This document shows, in pieces, positions 12,809 to 25,100 of a DNA stretch of 64,000 nucleotides; position 1 is the stretch's first letter; each line of letters begins with the position of its first letter. The DNA comes from Clitopilus passeckerianus (Eukaryota > Basidiomycota > Agaricomycetes > Agaricales > Entolomataceae). Both the position numbers and the translations under genes were made by a program. The stretch spans positions 62,001 to 126,000 of the forward strand of contig CALYLX010000142.1 in NCBI GenBank assembly GCA_944990035.1, in the 5' to 3' direction. The notes below the pieces were generated by a model, which saw only the letters and a program-made list of their open reading frames with translations, was not told where the DNA came from and made no database searches.

Positions 12809-13030
12809 TTAAGGGCAGAAAAAGCGGCAACCTTCTGCCTGTTCAACGGCCCTGGCAACCTCCTACATTGGGAGGGGGGTCGGGGGTCAGAAGTGGGTAC
12901 GGGTCTCATTGTACATATTTCCACATACCATGTTCGCGTTCTCGCCAACGGCGGGAGCTGGGGCTGGGGCCGCAGAGGCTCCGAGGAGAGCAGAGGCGGC
13001 GAAGAAGATAGCGTAGAAGATGCGAGACAT
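12809..13030 (-). CDS. Small secreted peptide, 51 residues, two C-terminal cysteines
   Basis: Two exons, 12929-13030 and 12809-12862, flank a 66-nt intron that begins GTATGT, contains a CTGAC branch-like motif and ends in TGTAG. The spliced product starts MSRIFYAIFFAASALLG, a clear signal peptide with likely cleavage in the ASAA/PAPAPA stretch. A short mature part of about 25 residues ends EGCRFFCP-stop. Two cysteines three residues apart could form one disulfide or make an intermolecular link. If the intron were retained the frame would stop after 47 codons (NETRTHF), so the start and signal peptide hold either way. A TATA box lies about 100 bp upstream. It is too short for standard gene prediction. 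It has no CaaX end, so it is not a classical mating pheromone. Function unknown; a secreted signal, toxin-like or cell-wall peptide are possibilities. Confidence 0.72.
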
Positions 13031-13085
13031 TGTTGAACGTTGGATATTTGCTAGAGTGAAGTTCAAGTGAAGAGGCGATGTGAGG

Positions 13086-13370
13086 TCGATATCTGCCGGT
13101 GGCTTGCTATTTTACACTCATTTCCTCTCCTTTATATACCTTTCTAGAGACTAGAGCAGCTTATAAATAATAAGCAAAGCCGGAAATTTCGGCTCCCTCT
13201 CAAGAGAGAAAAGTATCGATATCAGTCGGTGGCTTGGTTCGCACTGCCATTCGATAGCCGTTGTCCCCGTGAAGTAGCTTGTGAAGATACAGAAAATTCG
13301 GCTCGCACAAGAGAAGAAGCTGATGGGAGTGACAGTCAGTGGAGTGGTTCACACTGCCATGCAATAGCCG
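13086..13370 (+). repeat. Three imperfect direct repeats upstream of the peptide gene
   Basis: Copies at about 13086-13110, 13217-13260 and 13332-13370 share a GGTGGCTTG or GGTTCGCACTGCCAT core. The last two match over most of 30 bases, both ending in ATAGCCG. They lie in the 5' region of the secreted-peptide gene and could be operator-like elements, or traces of a small insertion. Confidence 0.5.
13131..13138 (-). promoter_or_regulatory. TATA box of the secreted-peptide gene
   Basis: Read on the minus strand this is TATATAAA, about 100 bp before the start codon at 13030. That spacing suits a fungal core promoter. Confidence 0.6.
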
Positions 13371-13619
13371 AACATTTCCGCGATGCACTCGCCTACGTAC
13401 GATGTAAGTAGTAGGAAAATACGAGAATGAACGCGGCGTACTTCGAAAATCTCATAATCCTTCGAGGGAATTTACCCAACACTCACAATAGCCAGGTTCC
13501 CCAAAAGTTAAATAGTCTCACGAGGGTTTGCTACGCCCACCGCACCAACCGCGGCTACCAAGGATAGTATGGTGCATTCTATGCTGACGATGAATGAGAT
13601 TGTACCGTGACATTTCACA

Positions 13620-13664
13620 GCTATCTGCTGCGCCGCGTACTTGTGGATGGTTCTAGCAGATAGC
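13620..13664. repeat. Perfect 10-bp inverted repeat (stem-loop)
   Basis: GCTATCTGCT at 13620-13629 is exactly complementary to AGCAGATAGC at 13655-13664, with a 25-nt loop. A related segment near 14127-14160 keeps the loop sequence (GCC..GTA..GGTTCTAGCA) but not the arms. This could be a mobile-element terminus or a regulatory hairpin. Confidence 0.5.
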
Positions 13665-14348
13665 ACATATGATGGTCAACGAGACGGGTGTACTCGTACT
13701 ATGACATTCCGCAGATCCGAGCTTTGCGGCCACTGAGGCGCATTTCGGGTCCGAGGAGATACTAGAAGACATGGTGGTAAAGTGAGATGGTATGAATGTA
13801 CATATAAGTTCAGAGCGACTCTGGACCTATATACATAGGTAGGAGAGTCGGATGAGAAGCTGAACGACCCCAGCCAGCTCCCGGGACCCGCATACTACAA
13901 AGTCGAAATCTAAGGTAGCAAAGCCCTACACTTCCTAATAGCGGGTGTTTTCGATTTTCAAAACCTTTATAAATCCATGCGTTTCATATGCCTGTCCGCC
14001 CATCGGATTCTCCTGCCCAGAACAGCTAGTGCGCTGCGCCGTGATCCGTATGCTGATATATCTAGGCCCTCGAGAACAAGACACTCCAAAATCGCGTACT
14101 GCTAAGGTGACGTTTCGAAGATCCATGCTGTGCCACGTAACCTTTAGGAGGTTCTAGCAAATGGTGGATATGATGGTGAATGGGGCGTTAGAACGCAATA
14201 GGAGAGGTGATAAGTATCAAAGGCGAGGTTGCGCCTCATTCTTTTTTCAATAGTCGATGAGTTACAGGTTGATGGAGATGTACAGACACGAGTTTGAATA
14301 CAATATGACATTTCTTCTTTGCCACTACATTTACGGAGACCAAACCAA
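13665..14348. other. Spacer with no supported gene
   Basis: The stretch between the inverted repeat and the cutinase stop codon has only short overlapping frames on both strands. A diverged copy of the 13620-13690 sequence lies at about 14127-14190. Confidence 0.45.
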
Positions 14349-15045
14349 TCAAACCCTGGACGCAACGAAGGCTGCCGCAGCCGGTGTATCCTGTATCAAT
14401 TCGTGTCAATTCCATCCCGTGGATCAAATCATTATAAGGAGACGTACCGAGCCATACGTAAGATGAGCAGGTCCAACAATAATCCCTCCATCGCAGATGT
14501 TATCCCCGAAGTTACAAAACGTCTTGGACACAATCGGACTGGGGAACGCCTGTCCTCTCTTCGGATCTCCAAATACGACGGCGCCAACAACACGAGAACG
14601 GGCGGCGGAGGAGAGTTTCCCAGCTGCGAGGTGCGCAACCTGGGCACCTTGGCTAAATAACAACCGCATCGTATCAGCTTCGAAAGTACATAACCAAGCA
14701 TGATACACACCTATACCCCGAGATAAAGATCTTCGTATTCGGACACGAACTTGCCTTTGCAGCAACATAATTGGCCATCGTAGTCGCTCCTCCCTGGTCG
14801 CCTCCAGCAAGATAACCGGCAATCGTAGCGGGGTACGGGACACCCACTAACTCAACGCGACGGCCGACTAGGGCAGTGTTGAGCGCTGCTGCGAAGGGAG
14901 GGCCGACGACGGTGCCGAGAGTGCCAGGCTCAGTCGTTCCGCGGGCGAAGTAGACTGTTACATCTGCGCAGGATTGGCGTTCTGTGAGGGGAGAGGCGAG
15001 GGTTGTGCTGAGAGCGAGGAAGAGGGGAAGGAGCTGATATAACAT
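14349..15045 (-). CDS. Cutinase / acetylxylan-esterase family secreted hydrolase
   Basis: Serine esterase of the cutinase family, expected to act outside the cell on cutin, polyester or acetylated plant wall. Exons are 14711-15045, 14448-14652 and 14349-14390, with introns of 58 and 57 nt; the joined frame gives 193 residues, about the usual cutinase size. It has a signal peptide (MLYQLLPLFLALSTTLAS), the early motif VYFARGTTEPG, and a nucleophile elbow GYSQG formed across the first intron. The catalytic Asp lies in FGDNICDGG and the His in GPAHLTYG. The C-terminus after the second intron is rich in alanine (TPAAAAFVASRV), as in the family. There is no carbohydrate-binding module. A TATA box precedes it by about 90 bp. 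It looks intact and functional. Confidence 0.93.
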
Positions 15046-15131
15046 TGTCTTTCGGTGGAGGATTAAAGAGAACCAGAAGTTTGAAGCCTTGATCAGGATT
15101 CTGAGGATTATGGAGATGTAATTCGGTCACC

Positions 15132-15137
15132 TTTATA
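15132..15137 (-). promoter_or_regulatory. TATA box of the cutinase gene
   Basis: TATAAA on the minus strand, in the context GGTATAAAGG, about 90 bp upstream of the start codon at 15045. Confidence 0.6.
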
Positions 15138-16710
15138 CCGCTCCTCGACTTAGGGCAACGTCGAGGCTGATTTGACCGACATAACTTCGAGAAAGCGGGA
15201 TGGATTCCCGCGTTGTCGAGGCCAAGAAAGACGAAGACTTCTGAACGACCTCCTGAGCACTGGAAGTTTTGTCAGTCTACACCCGAACCCATTCAAACTT
15301 CTCTTTCGTAACCAGCCAAGACAACTAGAATACCACCCGAGTTGCGAGTATAGCAGCCGACTCGAGGACAAGACAGAGATAATTACTCTGTTACTTAGAA
15401 TGATCGGCCCAGCGTTATTTGACCGCCTCGAGCGCGTGGAGTTCAAGGTCAGATGAGCCAGGGGCAGAAGTTCCCGTGGTCAAAAGGTTGAAGAGTCGGG
15501 TATCTGAAAGACCGGTATCCTGTATATTCTCATGCTTGGTGTAGGTTAGAAGAGGTAAGTCACGAGGCATTGAGGGCGTATAGTTTGGCTATTCGACCGG
15601 AACTCACAGAGACACCTGAGCGTTTGTGGTGACTGCAAGAAACTTCGAAATCGCTGGATGCCTGAATTGGCCGGTTTTCTCCGTGATTGCATCAATGGCC
15701 TGGTCTAGGCTCAATCGATTCCTCTGCCTCTTTCGTTCCGCGATTAGTCTGCGGTTGGGTGACCTCCCTCGACCTATGTAAATGCTCAACGCAGTTTAGG
15801 TGGACACGAAGAGCAACCTCGAAATGAGTGTATCACCGTTCACACCCATTCACTGCCCTATATCAAATAGTTCCACTTCGATCATAGCAAGGCGCTCAAC
15901 CCTGCCAGTGCCAGACATGCTTTCAATTCGTGGAGCCCGGAAGAACCTCAGAGAAGGTAAATGAGAGGAAGAATACACTGGAGGCGACTTAGAACTTCTG
16001 CCGATGGAGATTTATGGAGATTTGGGGTATGGTTATGTTTTGGCTTAACTGTAACTGTTACAGGCACCACAATGAGTATTGTAGAGCTCTACACCAACTG
16101 ACATCTACGGTTGCCTATTGCACGTTATGTACACCATCCTGACGAGGGCGTGAATGATGGTACAATGTACTAGCTCGGCCTTGAGCGCGCCGTTCACCTC
16201 CGATTTCAAAGTTTCAGCCAATATGAGGCGTGGAGAGCTCTTTGCCCTGATGGTGAAGTGCGACCTAGAGTATTAACTACCACTGAATAGATCGGCGCTT
16301 GTACGATCCCGGCAGGACGTTTCTCTCTGAGTGACATATTATGGTAGATCAGATCTTATCATCTTGAATGAATGATGTGCGGAAAGGAGAGGCTTCCTGG
16401 CCCCTGTTCAACGCCAACTGGAAACATTTCGAACAATACCTACCCCCAAACTGGTGGTTTAGTACCCGACGTTTTACAAGGCTTGTGGGCGACACAATAG
16501 CTTAGAGGACCTACAAGGACCCATAGAGCTTCGTTTGCCCTTTCGGAATCCATGTCGACTTTTGTTTAAGTAATCATCCGCATGATCTCTAGTAACCGAG
16601 AGAGACTTCATCAAATGGGGCCGCTCGTCGTTTCCAAAGACTGTGCTACCATATGCATAAATGAAACGGATCCGGCAACATCGCCCTGGCGTGTCAGACG
16701 CCGCCAAAGC
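15138..16710. other. Intergenic region with no confident gene
   Basis: Open frames here are short. A minus-strand frame at 15604-15789 (SLDQAIDAITEKTG) and a short ATG frame near 15850-15920 (MSGTGRVERLAMIEVE) look mildly protein-like but could not be joined in frame. They may be remnants. Nothing else could be supported. Confidence 0.4.
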
Positions 16711-16717
16711 TATATAA
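16711..16717 (+). promoter_or_regulatory. TATA box of the DUF2235 gene
   Basis: TATATAA on the plus strand, 59 bp before the ATG at 16776. Confidence 0.6.
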
Positions 16718-16775
16718 GCTGGCGGGCAAGATATTCAGGGCGCTCCTCGCTTTTCCTCCCTAGTCCTCCTCGATA

Positions 16776-18933
16776 ATGGCCGCTGTCGACGTGGTACCCA
16801 AACATGGCCAGGAGACGACCGCTGTCTCCTTCAGCGATACCCTCATCCCGGATAGAGAGAACCGCAGGCCAGCGCTGACCTCAGCTCTTACGGGAACGAC
16901 ATTTACGAATGAAGCCTCTGGATCTGATGACAAGCCCAGTACAGAGCAACGACGAGACTACGTAGGCCCGGTCCCTGCTATTATTCCGGAAACCCATAAG
17001 GGCAGAACCCTCGTCCTCTGCTTTGATGGCACCGGAGACCAGTTTGACGAAGATAACTCGAATGTGGTGCACTTGATGGCGTTGCTGGCGAAGGGAGATC
17101 GTACGAAGCAAATGGTATACTACCAGGTGAGGGAGGTGTATTCGTATACAACAAGCACCATTACTGAGTCTGCTTCGTAGGCGGGTATTGGCACGTATAC
17201 ATCAGAGAAGGATGTTAGTCCAATCAAGGCAGCAGTTCAAAAGGTTCGCTCCGATCATCAATACTGCCTTTTTCTGCTCACCCACTCCCTAGACGCTGGA
17301 CGAAATGGTAGCCTGGAACCTTGACGAACATGTTATGGGTAAGATGCTGCTTGTCTCTCACCAAAGCTATCCTCTGACGACAACAGATGGCTACGAATTC
17401 CTCATGCAGAACTGTGGGTAGTGCTGACTTGCTGGTGTTCCCTTAACCATACCTGACATAGCGGTGATAGATCTCGAGGGCGACAGGATCTGCATATTTG
17501 GTGAGCTTGATATATCTTCTCAATCACTTTTGGCTTAACATCTCGTTCCAGGTTTCTCAAGAGGAGCTCATACGGCAAGAAGGTAAGCTGACTTTGCTCC
17601 AGTGTCCGGATTCGTTCGGACTAACAAATCTCCAGCCTCGCAGGAATGCTTCAAAAAGTGGGCCTTCTTGGGGCAGATAACTGGCAACAAGTTCCGTTTG
17701 CGTACAAGATGTATACCCGTACGGATCCAGAGGGGTTTGTCCTATCCGCATCGTTCAAGAGGACCTTTTCCATTGACGTGGATATCGAATTCCTCGGCGT
17801 CTGGTGAGTACCGTGTGAGCTCACGATATAGGACGAGTTAATGATCCCTTTCCTCCAGGGATACCGTATCCTCCGTTGGTCTCATCCCGAAGACCCTCCC
17901 ATTCACCTTCTCAAACAACATCGTCCGTACATTCCGCCATGCTCTAGCTCTCGATGAACACAGAACCAAGTTCAACTACGAGCCTTGGCATCGTCGCGAC
18001 GAAAAACATCTGGCTCACCAACAAAAGTGTCGAGAATCGATGTCATCACCCAGCCCACTCTTCCGCGACGACCCGCCGAAAAGGAGAGAAAGCACCAAGT
18101 CGTCGTTTTCAGTTGACTCCGAGGACGTGAGGCAATCTGTCCTGGAAGAGGAGTACTCAGAGAAGGGAGAACATGAAACTGACGTAGAGGAAGTTTGGTT
18201 CGCAGTAAGTACCTACCCTCGATCTCAAGAACTCCGGCTGACCATTATGGCAGGGCTGTCATTGCGGTACGACCTCGTTCTCCCGGTATGCCATGATTTT
18301 CTAATCCGACCCTCTCTAGATATTGGTGGTGGATCCGTCAAGAATGGAACGCGACACGCCCTAGCAAGAGTACCACTCCGGTGGATGGTTCGGGAGTGCT
18401 TCAGGTCACACAGTGGGATCATGTTCAACTCAAAAGCCCTACGAGAAATTGGCTTGGACCCAACAACCATTTACCCCAATGTCCTGGCCCGACCACCTGC
18501 GCTCGAACCTAAAGGCATGAACTATGAGGTTTATAGGAAGCCCTCTCTTGGAAAGCGTATCCGAAGCTCCATCCACAATACCTTCCACTGGGGCCGGAAA
18601 CCTCGACCACCCCAACCCGTCACTGGCTTCCTCATCAACGACATGGGTTCTGAGGAACAGGAAGACCTACGTGACGTTTTGTGCCCAATATACGACCAGC
18701 TCCATATTCATCGCCTGTGGTGGATTTTGGAATGGCTACCAGCCAAATTCAAACTCAAGAGCGTCCTTAAGCCCCCTCGAGGTCGTCCAAGGGACTTACA
18801 CCGCGACCAACAATGCAAGGTCAAGATACACCGCACCGTTCGGACCAGGATGCAGGCGGATTCCCCTGCCGATATTCGCAAGCCGTATATCCCTGTCCCG
18901 GGATGTCCCGCAAACGTACTGTGGGTCGAGTAA
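16776..18933 (+). CDS. DUF2235 alpha/beta hydrolase (Tle1-like lipase fold)
   Basis: Predicted intracellular hydrolase with the DUF2235 catalytic domain, a family related to Tle1-type phospholipases; the substrate in fungi is unknown. After a variable N-terminus of about 75 residues it has LVLCFDGTGDQFDEDNSN. Short exons then build YLEGDRICIFGFSRGAHTAR, containing the GxSxG nucleophile elbow. LGVWDTV supplies a candidate acid residue. Two small introns precede GCHCDIGGGS with the conserved His. A Ser/acid-rich insert separates the last two blocks, and a C-terminal part runs to VKIHRTVRTRMQ. At least eight introns are supported by frame and splice sites, for example 17127-17180. The gene converges on the PKS with only 167 bp between stop codons. 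Nothing suggests damage. Confidence 0.9.
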
Positions 18934-19100
18934 ATGTTCGAGGTCGAAGAGTCCTTTATCAGTCCCCCTCACGCTCTTACTACTTCTCCCATTCACGAAT
19001 TTCTTCGTATGGAGTAATGATTACGATTACATCTTCACGTATTAATGTTTACAGTGTCACGTATACGACATAATGTCCTGATTATCGAATGTCTTCACAG

Positions 19101-22100
19101 TCATTTTTGCTTCTCAAGTGTAAGACATGCTTCGTCAATGCGAACTGTTACGTCTGGGATCTTCGTGGGGTCAGACTGGATGCAAGAAAAGAGTGGCTTA
19201 AACTTACATGGCACAAATCGAACGCTTGAAAGTGATTTCCAGGGATGTCAAGGATGGGTATTGATAACATGGTGAGAGATTCCCAATCAACGACGGCGGA
19301 TCTTGGCTCAGCGCGATCGGCCAACCATGGAGGAACCTTGATTGCTTCGTTGGGACAATATCCATCCTCTGAGCGTAGAAAAACGATGGGAGGACATTGA
19401 CCATCGGGAACTGTGTATTGGTGCCTTTCCAGCAATCGCGAATGCCGGTACAACTGCTCTTGAAGAGCATCCAACAATTGTGAATCTCGGTATGGAGCTT
19501 TCGTGATAGTGGATCGAATGACTTCGTGAGATAGCTCAACTCCCCCCGCTGGTCCAGGTGAGTCGATGAGGAGTATACCGGCGACCTCGACACCATTCCT
19601 AACCAGGCGCAAGGCTGTTTCATATGCGACTACGCCACCGAAGGACCATCCTACAGGCGGGCTAGTTAGAATATATCCATCAGAGACGGTTCGTCAAATC
19701 CTACCTCCTACAAGGATGGGTTGCATAGCTCGCTCTGATATCAGCGTTGCATAAGACTCGGTCATTTCCAACAAACTGGATGGCGCATCCACCGTCCTCG
19801 TGAGGCTCGCGCCGATGCCCCATACCTCTCGATCTAAGGAGTCCAAAAGGCTATAGTACGTTGCCATCCCCGAGCCGTCGTGTATTAGGAAGAGAGGTGT
19901 TTTGTTGTTGGAGCTGGTTTGTAGCAATGTTATGGGAGGTTGTCGGGACCTAAGGTCCCCGCAACGACGTAGCTTCATGTCAAGTTCCAACAGGGAGCTC
20001 GGCGAGAGACTACCCGTCCCTGGAAGAACGTAAGACCCCAGATGCTTGTATAGTTGCTCTATCGTCTTGCACTTGGCAAATAGATTACCGTGCAAGACCA
20101 CCTCGAAGCTGACTTGAATAGACTGAACCGCCTCGATTGACGAGAGCGAATCCAGGCCGTACGTCACGAGATCAACATTATCTTCCAGATCGTCAACCCT
20201 GACCTCAAGTACGGAGGCAAGTATTCTTCGAAGAGTCTCTTTCATGCCAGTCTCAGTCGTCAGCACGCTTTCATCCTCAGGTTCCCCACGTGACGTCACC
20301 AGAGTACTTGGTGAGGACGTTAGGCTACGGTTCCGAATGGAGCGTCCAGGATTTACGTCGAGCTGCAAATACGTGGATCCTGGGTCATGAGGCGATGTTG
20401 ATACGACGGATCGTGTCAACGAAAGGCTTGACGACCTACTTCTTGAGGCACTGAGAAGACCGCGTTTGAGCCGGTCGAGGCGGACCTGTCGAAACTGCAT
20501 GTCCTTGATTAAGGCTACCAGCCGTCCCGAATCACTAGAGGCTTCAGCAACGAACACGTCAATGTGTATGGTACCGTCGTCTCTAACCCAGAAGTTATCG
20601 CAGAAGATGTCGTACGAGATGCAAACTTCCACGGCCTGAGAGATGTATTTGACTGCTCCAATCTCTGCACAGATATATGCGTCATTAGGAGCGCCACGCA
20701 AGTTGGCTATAAACCCAGCTGTGTGGATCATGACGTCTAAGAACAGCGGATCGCAGTGAAAACTACCCGGTGATTTAGAGTGCAAGCGTGAAACTCGAGC
20801 GCAACCTTCAAGACTACCAGGGTGGACTGTGATGGTCTCTATGAGGCGATACTTCGGGGAATATGTGACCACGCGGGGGAAGATGACCTCGTACACCGTT
20901 CGTGGGTAGAACACTTCCATGGCCTGGTCATTCGAAGGGGACACAAGAGAGGAGACCTGTCGTAATACGGAGGGGGTGATCCTATCGAATTTTGAACGGA
21001 TACGTGCAGTGGGCTGTATTTGATAGTCCCCTTTGGCGTGAACCATATTGTCCGAGCCAGAGGTGACAACAAACGATCCACAGCCATCTCGAACGATGAT
21101 TTTGATCGTCACCATTGTCTCTAGCTGCTGTTTGTAAACCAAAGGCGTAGGAAATTCTATATGCCTGAGAACAATGGTTGACTCGTCGAGGCAGATGGAC
21201 GAGTAAAGACAGGCGTGGTTAACGGCTCCAAAAACTTGCTCCAGATAGACCGAAGCAGGGCAGAGCGGAACATCTCCCACACAGTGTCCAATGATGAACT
21301 CTCCAAGTCGATTTATCGGGGTCTGGAAAACAGCCATAAAACCGTTCCCTTCGTACGGATATTCGGTCCATGTGTGTAGCATGGGATGGTCTGGTACGTA
21401 AACCGGTGGATACGGGTTGGGCCCTGGTGCCAAGCATCGTTCCATATATGGGATCCAAAAATGAGATTTGGAGAATGGATAGCTTGGAAGGTTTATGCAC
21501 GACGGTGCAGAAATATGGTCAAAGACCTTTCGCCAGTCAATCTCCAAGCCCGAATTGTAGAGACGAGCCAATGATGTCGTCAACGTCTCCCATGGTTCCT
21601 CTGATTTCCGAAGAGAGGATAAGAATAGATCGTCTGGGGAGATATCTTCATGCGATCTAATCAAGCGATTCGTCTGGGGATGAGAGCCGATGTCGACCCA
21701 GGTATGGATTGAGTCGAGCATTGGGTGGGTAAGGATATCCTTCAAACCATCATCGAAGCGGACTGGCTCCACGCAGTGACGGGCAAAATAGCCAGAGTTG
21801 AAGAAGTCGTCCCCGGCTGGAACAACTAGACCGGAAACGTTGGATGCTATGGGTATGGTAGGTCGGTGCAGGGGTATAGTTTGGGCAAACTCGTTGAGTC
21901 TAGAGAAGATGGGTTGCATTGTATTACTGTGATAGCCGAACGGTACGTCCAGCAAGACGCTGCGAAAGCATGCTTGCCCATCCAGATGGGCCTTCAAAGC
22001 CCGCAGCTGCGCTAGCGTACCAGAAAGAGTGTAACTGTTCGAACCATTTTCACAGGAAATCGTCACCGTATGAAACATGCTTGAAGAGTGAAGGGCAGCC

Positions 22101-25100
22101 TCGATGTCGTCTTTCGCTGCATGGACGGCCAACATCCCAGTGACGCCCGCGTCGCATAAGCTGAACATCAGCCGAGCACGTGTGGCGGCGATAAGAAGGG
22201 CGTCTTCAATTGAGATGACACTGGCGACTGCGAGTGCGGCGTACTCTCCTAAGCTGAGGAATCATGAGTTTACGTACTAACTTTGCCTAATAGAGCCACA
22301 TACCTGTGACCTAACAACACGGAAGGTTTGACGCCCCATGATACCCAAAGTTGAGCCAATGAGTACTGAAGAGCCACCAACGCAGTCTGGTATGCTTCCG
22401 ACTGCACAGCATCTCCTAATGATGACCCCGATACGGGATTGATGATGGAAAGGCAGCCAGGAAAGCCAGCATTGACAAGGACGTCATTACAATGATCAAT
22501 GCTTCGTCGAAAGAATTGACAGGTCCGGTACAAAGACTGACCCATCCCCAGGTACTGGCTACCCTGACCTGAGAAGACGAAAGCGAGGTGCCTGCCCTTG
22601 ACACCTGCTTGGTGCGAGGGCGCTTTGGTAAGTTTACCCATCAGATCATTGGTACTGTGGGTAGACACGGCTATCCGGTGACTGTAAATTCGTCGGCGAG
22701 CAGTTGCGCTATATGCGATATCGGAGAGAGGGATTGTGTGGTTCCCTTGCAGCCAGCGGACGTAACGCGACCGGAGAATCTCTAAGGCAGATTCGTCTTT
22801 GGCTGAAATGGCGAAGATAAAGTGCTCTGCTTCATGGGGAGAGGAAAGCTGTGGATCCCGTGAATGCTCTTGCACGACAAGAGCTGCATTAGAGCCAGCT
22901 GCTCCAAAGCTGTTCAGCAGAGCAGCTCTCCGAGATCCGGGGTAAGGTAGATCCCAAGGGACCTGATCGAAGTCGATTATAGAGTGGTCGCTAGTTAGGG
23001 GCGTAATGCGAGGATTTAGGATATTCAGGGAGATCTGCCGGGGAATCGCCTGATACTTCAGCATGAGCAGGAGTTTCGCTAAACCCCCGGCGCCCGACGC
23101 CGCTTCGAGGTGTCCAATATTTGCCTTCCCTGATGTGATATGAAGGGGGTTTCCCGAGCTACGGTTCCGGGCAAAGACGTTTCGAATAGACTCCAATTCT
23201 GAAGGATCGCCCGCTTGAGTCCCTGTCCCATGAGCTTCCACGACGTTGATCTCATTCGGGTGCAGACCAGATGACTTCAGGACTCGCTTGAAAAGATCGG
23301 TCTGTGTCTGAACATGGGGATGAGTGATCGACGACGCCATGCCACTCTGGTTAACCTCGACAGCTCGAATAACACCCCAGATGCGATCGTTCTCTGCTAT
23401 GGCGTCCGACAGTCGTTTCAAAATAAAAACGCCACAGCCCTCCCCGCGTACGTATCCGTCAGCGGAGGCATCGAAAGGCTTGGATACACCGGTAGGACTA
23501 AGGAAGTGCCCTCTATCGAGGCCCATAAACATCTGGGAACGCAGGTAAGACTCCGACGACCAAGATCACCGAGGAATCAAGGTACATACCTCTGGGCTCG
23601 TGATAATATTTACTCCTCCCACGAGAGCTGCATTGCAATCACCAATGGAGAGAGCTCGAGCGCCTTGGTGAATCGCTACGAGGGAGGATGAACATGCAGT
23701 ATCCACGACCACGGATGGGCCTCCAAACTGCATAGCATGGGAGATCCTGCCACTAAGGAACGACTTCAGAGTTCCTGAGATAGAATTGAGACCATTGAAG
23801 AGTACAGATGCGAAAGTAAGTTACCTGTGCTATAGTAGACATCGATATTTGAGCCAATATTTTGAACGTAATCATTGGTCACAGCGCCAATATAACACCC
23901 GAACGTTTCTGTGCGAAAAGTACGCGTAGCGTTAGGCACGTACCCAGCGTCGTCTAGTGCATCATACGCGGTATGAAGAAGGATACGTTGCTGAGGGTCC
24001 ATATTCTTTGCCTCTCTGGGGCTGATATTAAAGAACCTAGCATCATCTGTGGTTAGTGAACGCTAAGTAATGAAAGCGAATGCGTACTTATTATCAAACA
24101 TATCGGCACTCTCAATAAAGTGACCTCGCCTCGCCTTCATAGGGTGCTCAGACCTCGCACCCAGAAGATAGTTGTCAATGCTGAATCGATCTTCCGGAAT
24201 CTGAGTGCGCATCAGCGAGGAACGCACATAGCAGGCTGGTTGGGATTACCTCGGACACCGTATTGATACCCTCTTCGAGTACCTTCCATAACGCCTCAAC
24301 GTCAGGTGCTCCTGGCATGTTGATCGCCATCCCAACAATGGCGATGGGCAACTGCTTAAAGCCAACTTTTGGAGGTTCGATATCTTCAGATACCGTCAAG
24401 TCGACCGCGGAGGTTGTCGAAGAGCCAATAGAACGCTGAAGGGAACGCCAAAGGTTAGACCCAGGGCCGACGTTGACGATACAGAAGTTGGTGTCATCAA
24501 TGGGGAGTGTCGAGAAACGTTCTCGTATGAGATCCCACCGAACAGGTTGGGTAATAATGGTCTTCAGGACGACCTCGAGGAGGGATGTTCCGGCGAGTTG
24601 GTCTTTCCAAAGTGCGTGTCCATCCGCTGTAGATCGAACTGGGATCATAAGGTCGGAGAATTCAGGAAACTTGATTTGCCTCAGGCGGGCATCGTTAAGA
24701 ATCTGGAGGTAGATTCCTTCAAGATGGGCAGCCGAGTGATAAAGTGAGTCGAGGGTAGTATGATGCGTAACTATGGGAGATCCTGCAGTGACGAAGGAGA
24801 GGAAGGACGCGACGTGATCAGGGCGACCAGACACCGTTAAACACGTGTCGTCCATTATTGCCGTTATGTAAAGCGAAGCATCTTGACAGGCCTATGGTGC
24901 AGAAAGTGTAGGTGAGGACATGGCAAATACGAGGGAGAGAATACGTCAATTTGCCTTCAAGAAGCCTTCTATCGACTTTGAACATTGTTTCTGGGTGAGC
25001 CCCGAGATGACGACACTCCATGGAAGTCTGGTCTCTTGACCGAGGCCAGAATCCCGAAGGACGGCTGACCGATACATCTGGGAACGTATGCCGATACGTA

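Noticed and set aside
22588..24747. Several plus-strand frames inside the PKS region
   Set aside because: They are antisense to well-conserved KS, AT and SAT coding sequence.
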